NCBI RefSeq assembly: GCF_016745835.1
Contig: NZ_JAERVL010000027.1
Span: 42,965-106,964, forward strand
Reading direction: 5' to 3'
From: Caldalkalibacillus salinus
GTDB lineage: Bacteria; Bacillota; Bacilli; Caldalkalibacillales; JCM-10596
DNA: 64,000 nt
The notes beneath the pieces were generated by a model, which was not told the origin of the DNA, did no database searches, and worked only from the letters and a program-made list of their open reading frames with translations. Positions 17,714-26,900 of the stretch are shown one piece after another; within the stretch, counting starts at the first letter, position 1; every line of letters starts with the position of its first letter. The translations under genes were made by a program, and so were the position numbers.

Positions 17714-17826
17714 GAGCAGTACGATGAGAAAAGTGAATATGTCGTGCTTCTTTATCTATAGAGTCCGGGCCATAATCTTAGGAACATATCATATAGGTGT
17801 TAGTCATAACCAACCTGAATGATTAA

Positions 17827-17871
17827 AAAACGGACCCTTTTGGCTATCAGTCATACCAATGGGTCCGTTTT
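17827..17871. terminator. Bidirectional terminator between aroK and nat
   Basis: The arms AAAACGGACCC (17827-17837) and GGGTCCGTTTT (17861-17871) are perfectly complementary, with T-rich ends in both directions. It sits between the converging shikimate kinase and arylamine acetyltransferase genes. Confidence 0.9.
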
Positions 17872-17880
17872 AATGTCTGT

Positions 17881-18705
17881 TTAGTCTATGGATCTTTGAG
17901 ATACTAAGGCAAGTTTAACATGACGCTGATGAATATCTAGGGCACGCATATAAAGCTCGTCATCCATTTTAAAACGACGCTGCACCCAATACTGTATTTC
18001 AGCATCTGATAATACTTTTACGCTTTTCTGCCCGCCACCGAGGTGTTGTTTTAAAGTGCGATGGGTGAGAGAGGTGGGCTTATGATCCACATACCCGAAC
18101 ATGGTGGTCTCTTTTAGTGAGGGTGACGTCTCCCAATCATAGGAACGTTCAATAAGTGGCCAGATCTGATCTAACCCTATGGGGGTTGGATCTAACACTT
18201 TTTCCTCACCGATGCCTCTAAAGATAGTGATCTTGTTGTTTGCTGATACCGTGTAATTAAAAGTTTCTCTGTTGTTCTGCGCCTCAAAGGAGTGATAGAG
18301 GGGCATGGCTTGGTACAAAGGGGCACAAAAGCCAAGATCAACATAATAAGGTTGATCTAAGTCCACGCGCAAACAGACGTGTCCAGGGTCCATATATAGG
18401 TAATCGACTTGAAAGGAAAGTGAGTGCAACAAATGGTAAAATCCGATTGAAATGGTGAAGCACGTGCCGCCGAACCCATGTTGAACCAAACGTTGAACAT
18501 ATTCATCTAGCGAGGGAAGGTATGCCCCCGTCTGACGTGCTTTTTCCCCGTCTAGTATCTTAGATAGATTCTCCCACTTCACTTTGAGCTGATGCTGACG
18601 GATGAGTGTATTCAAAAAAGACAGACTTGGTGCTGACCTGTCGACTTGTAAGAATGCTAGGAATTGATCTACGGTCGTGTCGCTCATTCTGCTCATGCTC
18701 TTCAT
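17881..18705 (-). CDS. nat: Arylamine N-acetyltransferase
   Basis: About 274 residues. The Cys-His-Asp catalytic triad of the NAT family is readable: Cys in HGFGGTCF (about residue 80), His in DPGHVCLRV and Asp in YYVDLGF. NATs transfer acetyl from acetyl-CoA to arylamines and hydrazines. The ATG at 18705 is preferred, with GGGGG 5 nt upstream; an upstream TTG at 18717 overlaps that site. The small hypothetical gene upstream is on the same strand, about 57 nt away. Confidence 0.9.
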   Translation of the reverse strand: MKSMSRMSDTTVDQFLAFLQVDRSAPSLSFLNTLIRQHQLKVKWENLSKILDGEKARQTGAYLPSLDEYVQRLVQHGFGGTCFTISIGFYHLLHSLSFQVDYLYMDPGHVCLRVDLDQPYYVDLGFCAPLYQAMPLYHSFEAQNNRETFNYTVSANNKITIFRGIGEEKVLDPTPIGLDQIWPLIERSYDWETSPSLKETTMFGYVDHKPTSLTHRTLKQHLGGGQKSVKVLSDAEIQYWVQRRFKMDDELYMRALDIHQRHVKLALVSQRSID

Positions 18706-18761
18706 TTTATCCCCCAATTAACTCATTGAATGCTTGTCTCATAATCAAAACAGGGACACAG

Positions 18762-19157
18762 TTAAGTGAAAGTCGGTGTCTTCATTTGAGTACAACAATC
18801 GATGTCCATCTTCACTCGCCCCCATGCACGTTGTTGATCTTTGTTTGTGGGCACAGTCAAATCACAAGAACGCTCGATAAGGTGCAATAATAGGTCTTTT
18901 GTCAGTGGGTCGTGATAGGCCTGTTTATCAATATAGCGACACAACGTGTGAATCATTTGATGTTGAAAGTAAGGTGCGATCTCTTTTACGTATTCTAACC
19001 TTACCTTGATTTGTCCACTTCTGACGGCTTCATTCCAAAAGTAGGACTCTGTCATGTGCTCTGTTTTACCGTTTTCAAATTCAATACAAACCTGACCTTG
19101 TTCCACTTTTGCTACACCAACTGTATTTGATTCAATGTCTCTTACAATCAATGCCAC
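18762..19157 (-). CDS. Hypothetical protein, 131 aa
   Basis: I do not recognise it. It is a soluble protein opening with a beta-rich VRDIESNTVGVAKVEQGQVC segment, then an acidic/helical region (HLIERSCDL) and a Cys-Cys pair near the C-terminus (DIDCCTQ). The called start is a GTG at 19157, but AGGAGG lies only 2 nt upstream; the TTG at 19151 has 8-nt spacing and may be the true start. It may be co-transcribed with the arylamine acetyltransferase gene. Confidence 0.65.
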   Translation of the reverse strand: MALIVRDIESNTVGVAKVEQGQVCIEFENGKTEHMTESYFWNEAVRSGQIKVRLEYVKEIAPYFQHQMIHTLCRYIDKQAYHDPLTKDLLLHLIERSCDLTVPTNKDQQRAWGRVKMDIDCCTQMKTPTFT

Positions 19158-19590
19158 GCCCTCCTCTTTCTTAACATCTTTGAACTATAACCTTTCCCTC
19201 CTAGAATGTATCCACTTTCTTAATCGTTCAGTGCGTGTTCAACTCTTGTCTTGTCATGCATATAACGTTTTATTTGCATATATTTGTTAATTTATCCTTC
19301 TCATGTCTAGTTTTCGTTTCTCTATTCCCTTTTCTGACCTTCCATTCATTTCAGCGTGCAAACGGTTCCAAGGTTAAAAAGAGTCATTGAATATTTCACA
19401 TGATCTACTGCTATTGTACCAATAAGTCGATGTGGGGTCTAAGCATTTTTTCAATACAAAACCCCAGCCTATCTAGACTGGGGTTGGCGTCATTTTGCTT
19501 AAAATGACATTTTTATCAAATGGTAGAAATGGTAAAAAATAAATGCTCGTTGCCGAGGCAATGGATTGTCACTATAGGATCAACGCCGTT
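19158..19590. other. Gene-poor intergenic region
   Basis: 433 bases without a convincing gene. It holds a terminator for the ankyrin gene (described separately) and, beside it, a second hairpin GTCATTTT/AAAATGAC near 19490-19508. The rest is T-rich, with nothing recognisable. Confidence 0.6.
19455..19485 (-). terminator. Terminator of the ankyrin gene
   Basis: The arms AACCCCAG (19460-19467) and CTGGGGTT (19478-19485) enclose a 10-nt loop. On the minus strand the stem is followed by TTTTGTATTG. It is about 105 nt past the ankyrin gene stop. Confidence 0.75.
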
Positions 19591-20262
19591 TTACACTTTA
19601 ACATCTTGTAAAAGTGCTAGTATCTCTGTAAAGTTTTGTCCTTTAGCGATGTCTATAGGGGTTTGACCTGTCTCATTAGCTATATGTGGGTCAGCTCCGT
19701 GCTTGAGTAGTAACTTGACCAGCTCGACGTTTCCAAGTAAAGAAGCCTCATGCAAAAGCGTGAAGCCACCATGGTGTTGCTTGGCGTTAGCATCCGCCCC
19801 ATTTTGTAATAGTAGCGCGACAATTTCTAGGTTTTTGTTCGATGAAGCGGTTTGAATTGGCAGGTTGTCCATCTCATTTTTTGTTCTGATATCAACCGGC
19901 GCACCATGTTGGATAAGAAACTCAGCCACTTCGTAGTGCCCAAAGAAACAAGCCAAATGGAGTGGCGTCCATCCATCAGGACTGTAGGATGCAACGATAG
20001 ACTGATCCTGCTCTAGTAACGCTTGAACTCTATCTTGCCTACCCGCTGCAGCCGCTTCAAAAATCGTAAGCTCATGTCCTTTAGACATAATGTACTCCAA
20101 AATATCCGTTGCCCCATAATAAACGGCTGTCATGACGATTGAAACGCCGTCTAAGTCTGTTGCTTTTAATAAAGAAGGATCGCTTTCGATCTGCTTTTTC
20201 ACTTCAGAAAGTTCGTTGTCTTTAATGGATTGAAATAATGCTAATGCCTGATACGTACTCAT
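19591..20262 (-). CDS. Ankyrin-repeat protein
   Basis: A soluble protein of about 223 residues made of five to six ankyrin repeats, with recurring DGWTPLHLACFFGHYEVAEF and GGFTLLHEASLLGNVELVKL type units from about residue 30 to the end. Ankyrin repeats mediate protein contacts; the partner is unknown. In other bacteria small ankyrin proteins often sit near catalase or oxidative-stress genes, and here the next gene upstream is ferritin. That is suggestive only. The ATG at 20262 fits the GAGAGGG site better (7 nt) than the ATG at 20268. Confidence 0.9.
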   Translation of the reverse strand: MSTYQALALFQSIKDNELSEVKKQIESDPSLLKATDLDGVSIVMTAVYYGATDILEYIMSKGHELTIFEAAAAGRQDRVQALLEQDQSIVASYSPDGWTPLHLACFFGHYEVAEFLIQHGAPVDIRTKNEMDNLPIQTASSNKNLEIVALLLQNGADANAKQHHGGFTLLHEASLLGNVELVKLLLKHGADPHIANETGQTPIDIAKGQNFTEILALLQDVKV

Positions 20263-20268
20263 ACCCAT

Positions 20269-20596
20269 TCCCTCTCTTCTATCTTTTTATTTTTTGTATG
20301 GTTTAGTAGCCCTATAATGTCTCGTACAGTCGTGTTTGTACACGTTCACTGTTGACTCCTTTTCACACGCCCCGTAGAAAATGATGGTACATTTAATAGA
20401 GGCTAGACTGAAAAGGCTTTCTTACGAGATATCCTTCGTATGTATGATTAATTCGCTAAAAATGGTCAAATTCCTCTTTTTTCAACAAAAAATGACAAAA
20501 GAAAAAACCTTTATATATCCTTCGTATTCAGCACCATGTTTGTTACCGTAAAGGGACTCTCATTTCTGTATTGCACATCACCATTTATGACAGACA
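20269..20596. other. Intergenic region between ferritin and the ankyrin gene
   Basis: No convincing gene. It is AT-rich, with several poly-T and poly-A runs. It should hold the ankyrin promoter, but no clear -35/-10 pair stands out. The ferritin terminator follows at its right end. Confidence 0.5.
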
Positions 20597-20635
20597 AAAA
20601 AATACCCGCTCCTTATGGTTCCAAGGATAAGCGGG
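20597..20635 (-). terminator. Terminator of the ferritin gene
   Basis: A two-part stem (CCCGCT with AGCGGG, then CCTT with AAGG), followed on the minus strand by TATTTTTTTG. It lies about 30 nt after the ferritin stop. Confidence 0.85.
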
Positions 20636-20664
20636 CATCCTGCTTTTTTGGGTTGGTTGCGGTT

Positions 20665-21168
20665 TTATTCGGAGGGTGAAAATGTTCGCTTCGCAAACTC
20701 TTGCTCAAGCATGAAGAACGCATGGCTGTTTTGATCGATACGTTTTAACTTGTGAATAATAGAGTCAAAATGGTCTTCCTCTTCAACTTGTTCGTTAATG
20801 AACCACTTCAGAAAGTTGATCGTGGCATGTTCTCTTTCATTAAGGGCAATATCGGACAGTTCATAAATCCTTCTCGTCACTTCTTTTTCCTGTTGTAAAC
20901 TTTTCTCAAAACAATCTAAGACCGACTGAAAATCATTTTTCGGTTCTGTCGTAGCCGTAATTTTAGCTCGTTTACCTATCGTGTTCAGAAAGTGAAAAAT
21001 CTTCATCCCATGGTAACGCTCTTCCTCTGATTGAACAATGAAAAAGTGGGCAAACCCGTCTAGACTTTGGGCAGAGCAGTAAGCGGCCATAGCCAAGTAG
21101 GAACTCGATGAGAAAAATTCGTAATTCATTTGGTCATTGAGCTTCTCATGCAATTTGTCACTGATCAT
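20665..21168 (-). CDS. ftnA: Ferritin (non-haem, bacterial FtnA type)
   Basis: A 167-residue four-helix iron-storage protein. Ferroxidase-centre residues fall at the same numbers as in E. coli FtnA: Glu17 (NYEFFSSSSY), Glu50 and His53 (EEERYHGMK), with further acidic positions in LNEREHATINF and NEQVEEEDHF. It oxidises Fe(II) and stores the mineral in a 24-mer cage. The start at 21168 has AGGAGG 6 nt upstream; an ATG at 21174 overlaps that site. About 105 nt upstream of the start is an unusual array of four 13-bp motifs, a possible control region. Confidence 0.95.
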   Translation of the reverse strand: MISDKLHEKLNDQMNYEFFSSSSYLAMAAYCSAQSLDGFAHFFIVQSEEERYHGMKIFHFLNTIGKRAKITATTEPKNDFQSVLDCFEKSLQQEKEVTRRIYELSDIALNEREHATINFLKWFINEQVEEEDHFDSIIHKLKRIDQNSHAFFMLEQEFAKRTFSPSE

Positions 21169-21273
21169 GGTCATCCTCCTTTATCGAGTCATTAGGGTGA
21201 TAGCGTATAAGCCCAGGGTATAAACGTCCTTACTATATGCTATTCATTAAAATCTTTTTATTCGTATTTCTCA

Positions 21274-21354
21274 TCATTTTTATAAGCTTTCTTTTTTCAT
21301 TTCTATATGTTTACTTTTTCATTTCTATATGTTTACTCTTATCATTTTTATATG
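21274..21354. repeat. Four 13-bp repeats at 22-23 bp spacing upstream of ferritin
   Basis: The motif TCATTTYTATAWG begins at 21274, 21297, 21319 and 21342, so spacings are 23, 22 and 23 bp (about two helical turns). The two central copies lie in perfect 22-bp tandem units (21293-21314, 21315-21336); the outer two carry a T for C and one ends AAG. The array lies between the ferritin and racemase-family genes, about 105 nt upstream of the ferritin start, and could be a multi-site operator or a bent-DNA element. Confidence 0.75.
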
Positions 21355-21436
21355 ATGCCATAACCTTGTCCCCTTTTACTCACTGGAGGCTGGCTATTAG
21401 ACTGCATTGACTTGAGGTCAAACTATGCTTGTCAAA

Positions 21437-22561
21437 CTATGCTTGATACAGACTGCCGTCCCACGCATATTGCTGAAGCAACTTTTGGTTCAATTCAACA
21501 CCTAACCCGATACCTTTGGGAACGTGAACAACGCCATTGCGGGGTTTGATCGGGATAAGGTCATGGAATGGATTTTCCATGACGTCCCATTCAACAGGTT
21601 CTATATCGTCTCCCCCCATCTTGCTAGATGACGGCAAGCAGCATTGGATACACAAGGCATGTAAAAGAGATAAGCCACCGTCAAAAGCGTGAGGAGATAC
21701 TCTCCTGCCATGGGCACGGACCATATTAACTGTTGTTCGATATTCATCTAACCCTTCATGATGCCCAATATCCGGTTGAAAAATGTCTACACCTACTTTG
21801 GAAAGGAGAGGGATGAAGTCAGGGGCTTGGGTTAAGTTTTCCCCTGCTGCAATGGGAAGAGATAAAGCGGCATTCAACGCTTGATATCCTATTATATCAT
21901 TAAGGGGTAAGGGCTCTTCAAACCATAACCACTGCTCATACTGTTCAAACAACGTTGTCCAACGTTTCGCAGTTGACAAATCATAGCTTTGGTTCGCATC
22001 AACTGCTAGTTGGACATCCTGCCCAGACATAAGGTCCATACACTGCTTAATATGAGCTTGATCTTCTTTTAATGAGCGTCCCCCAATCTTGACTTTGAGC
22101 ATCGAATAGTTATTTTGAAGGGTTTGTTCAATTTTTCGCAAGGAAAGATTCATCCAATCCGTTTGATCGGAATAAGATTGAAATGAGGCGTAAACCGGTA
22201 TGTTCTCCCTGAGCATCCCACCATATAGATCAGTCAAATGAACTTGGGCGTATTGTGCCAGTAGATCCATTAAAGCCATGCTCACAGCACTCGCTGCTCG
22301 GTGGTGCCATTTTTTAATGGTTTGGACAATCATGGTGTGTTGCTGAACGCTTTGCCCGATCAAGTAAGGAATGATCCTTTTCTCAAATCCTAGGTGTAAC
22401 GTGGGAAGCCAATCTATACATTCACCCCAGCCATGTACCCCGTCTTGTGTTGTGATACGTATGATATAACACGACCGATATTCTTTTAGACCATTGGCAT
22501 CTCCATACGGTTTAGCTATGCGGTATAACAGAGGAAACGTGTCTACCTGCTGAATGTACAT
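21437..22561 (-). CDS. Mandelate racemase/muconate lactonising enzyme family protein
   Basis: A 374-residue enolase-superfamily enzyme. After the capping domain, the barrel shows the KxK base motif (LKVKIGG, about residues 155-157), metal ligands in AVDANQSYD, WFEEPLP and AAGENL, then FQPDIGHHEG and the His of SPHAFDGG. The KxK plus His-Asp arrangement fits the mandelate-racemase subgroup, which covers sugar-acid dehydratases and racemases. The substrate is not predictable from the sequence. The start at 22561 has GGAGGG 8 nt upstream; the longer reading frame begins inside leader sequence. Confidence 0.85.
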   Translation of the reverse strand: MYIQQVDTFPLLYRIAKPYGDANGLKEYRSCYIIRITTQDGVHGWGECIDWLPTLHLGFEKRIIPYLIGQSVQQHTMIVQTIKKWHHRAASAVSMALMDLLAQYAQVHLTDLYGGMLRENIPVYASFQSYSDQTDWMNLSLRKIEQTLQNNYSMLKVKIGGRSLKEDQAHIKQCMDLMSGQDVQLAVDANQSYDLSTAKRWTTLFEQYEQWLWFEEPLPLNDIIGYQALNAALSLPIAAGENLTQAPDFIPLLSKVGVDIFQPDIGHHEGLDEYRTTVNMVRAHGRRVSPHAFDGGLSLLHALCIQCCLPSSSKMGGDDIEPVEWDVMENPFHDLIPIKPRNGVVHVPKGIGLGVELNQKLLQQYAWDGSLYQA

Positions 22562-22738
22562 GACTCTCACCCTCCAACCCAATACATTCATTCATCGTCA
22601 TCGTTGGCTACACATCTTTACGTTTTAGTTTAGCCAGACGTTACTGTTTCATCCCTAGTCCAATTTTATCCATATTCATAGATCCGTTATTTAGAGAGAT
22701 ACTGAAAAAGAACTTGTCTTTAGTGAGGAGGCCCTTCA

Positions 22739-23149
22739 TTGTCGGAAGAAAAAATAGAACATATCTTAAAGCAAGGCATTTACGGTACACCAGAGACGAA
22801 ACCTGAGGAACGTAAACTTTTCCTGTCCACCTTGCGAGAAAGAGTTTATATCGCTCTGACTATGAGCCAGGTGAAAGAAAAGGATGTTTATCCTGAGGTA
22901 GAGCAACAAATGAAAGGGATTTTATCCTTAGATCAAGTGCATATGTATCTGAATGGCCATTTAGACTATAGCTACTTATCCAAGTACATTCAGCTTGCAA
23001 CAAAGTATAACTGTCCGTTCACGATGGTCCAAAACAACACCCACCACTCCCCTATGGGGCTTGTCCTGGCAGATGAAGAAGCTGTTGAACGTGATAGCAT
23101 CTATATAGAAGACGCCTTATTCAAGCAGGACATCGCGTCAGTGACCTAA
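22739..23149 (+). CDS. YueI family protein (DUF1694)
   Basis: A 136-residue soluble protein resembling B. subtilis YueI: GIYGTPETKPEERKLFLSTL then RERVYIALT near the N-terminus, which is characteristic of DUF1694. The function is unknown. It starts at a TTG (22739) behind GAGGAGG with 7-nt spacing. The next gene (YkuK-like) is on the same strand about 125 nt further on, with its own ribosome site. Confidence 0.85.
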   Translation: MSEEKIEHILKQGIYGTPETKPEERKLFLSTLRERVYIALTMSQVKEKDVYPEVEQQMKGILSLDQVHMYLNGHLDYSYLSKYIQLATKYNCPFTMVQNNTHHSPMGLVLADEEAVERDSIYIEDALFKQDIASVT

Positions 23150-23278
23150 GGTTAGTTTTACAACTCAGGAAAACTTCACAGAGATAGACGACTGACGATA
23201 TGGGTCTCGTTAAGGAGCACCACCATCATGTGTGCCATACACTAATATAAACATATTTCTCAGAAAGGGGATTTGCGA

Positions 23279-23752
23279 GTGGATTTTATAAGTCCCAGTC
23301 ATGGAAGGATGTCTTTACAGGAGATTACGTATAATATCCAAACCTTTATTGAAGAAGACCCTAAAGCCAAATATAAAATTGTCATTGGGACAGACTCACA
23401 AACAGTGAAAAATAAAACGACGTTTGTCTCCGCCTTAATTGTCCACCGTGAAGGCAAAGGGGCTCGGTTCTTTTACAGAAAACTGAGAGTCAAACGCATC
23501 CCAGATCTACGTAGTCGCATCTACAAAGAGACGGAATTGAGCCTGAATCTCATCGACCACCTCAAAGAGAAAGGCATCGTGTCCTTGCTCCAAGATTGGC
23601 CCATTGAGGTGCATATCGACGTGGGGCAACATGGTGAAACACGGATGCTGATACAAGAAGTCGTGGGGTGGGTCACCGCTGTCGGTTACGAAGCGATCAT
23701 TAAGCCACACTCTTTTGGCGCAAGTTCAGTTGCTGATAAATTTACAGGTTAG
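23279..23752 (+). CDS. YkuK family protein (DUF458, RNase H-like)
   Basis: About 157 residues. It has the DUF458/YkuK pattern: DFISPSHGRMSLQEI, then IVIGTDSQTV and the acidic VHIDVGQHGETR, which resemble the RNase H-like arrangement of acidic residues. Members occur in sporulating Bacilli, and the role is not established. The GTG at 23279 is preferred (AAAGGGG 8 nt upstream) over a TTG at 23273. Confidence 0.85.
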   Translation: MDFISPSHGRMSLQEITYNIQTFIEEDPKAKYKIVIGTDSQTVKNKTTFVSALIVHREGKGARFFYRKLRVKRIPDLRSRIYKETELSLNLIDHLKEKGIVSLLQDWPIEVHIDVGQHGETRMLIQEVVGWVTAVGYEAIIKPHSFGASSVADKFTG

Positions 23753-23766
23753 ATGATGAGACGATG

Positions 23767-23843
23767 TAAAAAAAGTAACTTCACACACATTAAATACAGC
23801 GATCAAAAGCCCTGTACGTGTCCACCGTGTGTAAAGCTACTTT
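23767..23843 (-). terminator. Long hairpin terminator of the sbcDC-addBA operon
   Basis: The arms at 23772-23788 and 23827-23843 are complementary at 15 of 17 positions. On the minus strand the stem is followed by T7 (ACTTTTTTTAC). It lies about 140 nt after the addA stop, between convergent ykuK and addA, and fits an operon terminator. Confidence 0.65.
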
Positions 23844-23845
23844 AA

Positions 23846-23886
23846 AGTGATTTTAGTGATTTTAGTGATTTTAGTGATTTTAGTGA
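23846..23886. repeat. 9-bp tandem repeat, 4.5 copies
   Basis: The unit AGTGATTTT is repeated without interruption four and a half times. It is a simple sequence repeat between the YkuK gene and addA and could vary in copy number between strains. Confidence 0.85.
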
Positions 23887-23980
23887 GTATGATTTACTTG
23901 CTGAAATGAATGCTTCTTCAACGTAACGCTCGTGCGTTTTTAAGAAATTATATCTATTGTTATAGATTGCTTGTGTTTAT

Positions 23981-26900
23981 TTATTCATCTTGAACTTCAT
24001 AAACGTTGGCATCATTTACGTTAATCACATAGCCGCCGTCAAAGAAGTACAATATCTTTTCTTTGACGCGTTGTTGCCAAATGTCTTCTATTGCTTTAGC
24101 GTATAAATTCAACTGCAGTTCATACCGTTTAGCTAAGACAGGCTTTGCCTGGGTAAAGCCTTGAGGAAATGGACCATGGATCGTGTCCGTCTTGTAATCC
24201 AATAAGATCAATTCCCCTTCATGCTCGAATAAGCAGTCAATGACACCTTGCATGAGCACTTTGTCATCAGATAGTTGCGTCAGGTGAGTGGTGACTTGTT
24301 CACCTTTAAGCTTTTGTATGTCACTTGCAGGCAATGTGTAGCTGAAGGGCATTTCTCTTTCAATCCAACTGGCTTCCTGCAATCGGTGGTTAATATCACT
24401 GTCTGAGAACGCCACTAGTGGCGTTAGATCGATATCCTCGGCTACAGTAGGGTCCAGTAGTTCTCTATCTACTAAGGTTTGCACAAAACGTTGCATGTCT
24501 GCCATGCTCATCGACTGACCTAAGGGCAGATGTTGCATGATGACGTGTACAGCCGTTCCCCTTTCTGTAGCCGTCAGCGAATGGGCCTGCAAAAAACGTG
24601 GACGATCCACAATAGGCTGTTGTTGCTCCGCTTCACCCAAGACTGGACTCATTTCCAATGTCTCTTCCTGAAACATCTTCCACTCTTGCTGTTTTTTAAT
24701 CTCAGTCACCGATTGTTTGGCTAGCATGGTTTGCGCTAGGTGAGAAGGATACTGCCAAGTGAGTCTCCGGTGAATCTCTTCAGCATGTTCGGTCATTTCC
24801 GGTACGGGATTGACCGCCTGAATGTCAGCCAAACGCGCCTCCTGCTTTTGCTGATCAGTTGTATGGACCGCGACTAACGTAGAGGCAGGCACGAAGGTTA
24901 AGCGCCAAGAGGACACATGATCCCCTAAGTGATGCTCTCCTGCGGGTGTGGCCACCTGTGCTTTTTCAAAGACAGGATGGCTATGACGGTGGCGAACGAG
25001 TGCCGGACCCATCCAGTCAAAAAACGTCTTTGCTTTCAAACGAATCAAATCTGGGAGTACCCAACGCCTGTGATGAGCGTGTTCCAACCAGGCCCCGATA
25101 TGCTTCATCGTCTCCTTTAGTGTTCCTACGAGGACAAGTCTCTCCTTCGCTCTCGTCAAGGCCACGTATAAGACGCGCATTTCCTCTGCTAACATTTCTT
25201 TTTCCATTTGCTGTTTTAACAATCCATAGGGTAATGTAGGATAGCTAATTCTTTGTTCCGTATCAATGACGCGCGTACCCAATCCCCACGTTTTATGTAA
25301 CAGGACCTTTTGATTCAGATCCATACGGTTGAAATTTTTATTCAAACCTGCTACAAACACGACAGGGAACTCAAGTCCCTTACTCTTGTGTATGGTTATG
25401 ACGCGAACAACGTCCTCCTGCTCACCTAAGGCTCGTGCCGTCCCTAAGTCTCTTCCCTGGTCTTGCATCCGCTCAATAAATCTGAGAAAACGGAACAGCC
25501 CGCGAAAAGACGTTGATTCATACTGTCGGGCGCGATCATACAACGCGCGTAAGTTGGCTTGGCGTTGTTGACCGCCAGGCATCCCACCCACATAGTCATA
25601 ATACCCTGTATCTTGATAAATCTGCCAAATCAGGTCTGCGAGCGAACCTTGGCGTGCTTTCGTTCTCCATTGTTGTAGCTGCTTATCAAAGTGGTACAAT
25701 CGCTTCTGCAGTTCAGAGGTGAAAACGGGCCTAGCGTCTGTATCTCCATGTGGCGCTTCTAAATGGATTGAGCCGGTTGCCTCTTCTACATCGTCTAAGT
25801 CATTTTTATGCGCATCCCTCACCGCTTGGTCTGAGTCCTCTGAGTCCCCTTCAGGAGAGGTTAAACATGCGCGAAAGGCCTCATAGAAGCTTCCTTTTTG
25901 CTGATGTATGCGAATGTGCGCCAACGCTTCACCGTCTAGCTGAACAAATGGAGATCGAAGGACACTGGCAAACGGAATATCCTGATAAGGATTGTCAATC
26001 ACTTTTAACAAGGATAGCATCATGGCCACTTCCGTCGCCTCAAAATATCCAGTCGTCAGTTCAGAGTAAGCGGGTATCCCTTGTTGCTTCAGCTCTTCTA
26101 AGATGACGGGGGCCCATGTCGAGGTCGCTCTGAGTAAAATCACAATATCACGGTACTGTAAGGAGCGATACTGTTGGGTTTTAGTATCATAGATTTGCGT
26201 AGGTGCATCCTCTTCATGTCCAATCATGGTACGTATTTTTTGACCTATATACCTCGCTTCGAGCTGTACATTTTCTAAGTCTATCGTTGGGTCCTCTGTA
26301 TCTTCCACAAAGTCATTTTGCTTAGTAGAAGTGGACGCATGACCCTTCGCCTCGACATCGAGCTCCTCGCGATCAATCATGGCCACTTCCACAGGTACGT
26401 CTTCCTCTGGATAAGAGGCCCCCACCTTGAGTGCGGCCGCTTCATCATAAGGGACTTCACCGAGTTGTTCGCTCATTAATTGATAAAAAAGAAAGTTCGT
26501 TCCTTCTAAAACTTCTCTACGGCTTCTAAAGTTGCGAGCGAGATCAATCCGTACACCTGCCCCTGCAGAGCGGCGTTGAGGGTTCTCCTGTTGGGTGTTA
26601 TCCCGTTGTGGGTCATCATCTTTTTGCTGTGGGTCGTCCTGACGCTGCATGTCCTCCTCCATGGCTGGCGGGGGACCGTCCGTTTTCAACATGTCATCAA
26701 TCGGTGTGAAATGCTTGTATTTCTGTATAAATAGACCCGGTTCAGCCATCCTGAAACGGTAAATACTCTGTTTGACGTCCCCAACCATAAACAGATTCCC
26801 TGGGTCATCCTGACGAATGAGCTGTAATATCGTCTCCTGTACAAGATTCGTATCCTGATATTCATCCACAAGAATCTCAGCAAACCTCTGCTTATAACTT

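Noticed and set aside
21274..21354. CRISPR-like array upstream of ferritin
   Set aside because: Spacing is 22-23 bp and the units are tandem with no unique spacers; no cas genes are nearby.
23767..23886. Transposon end repeats beside ykuK
   Set aside because: The inverted arms are better explained as a terminator for addA, and no target-site duplication or transposase is present.
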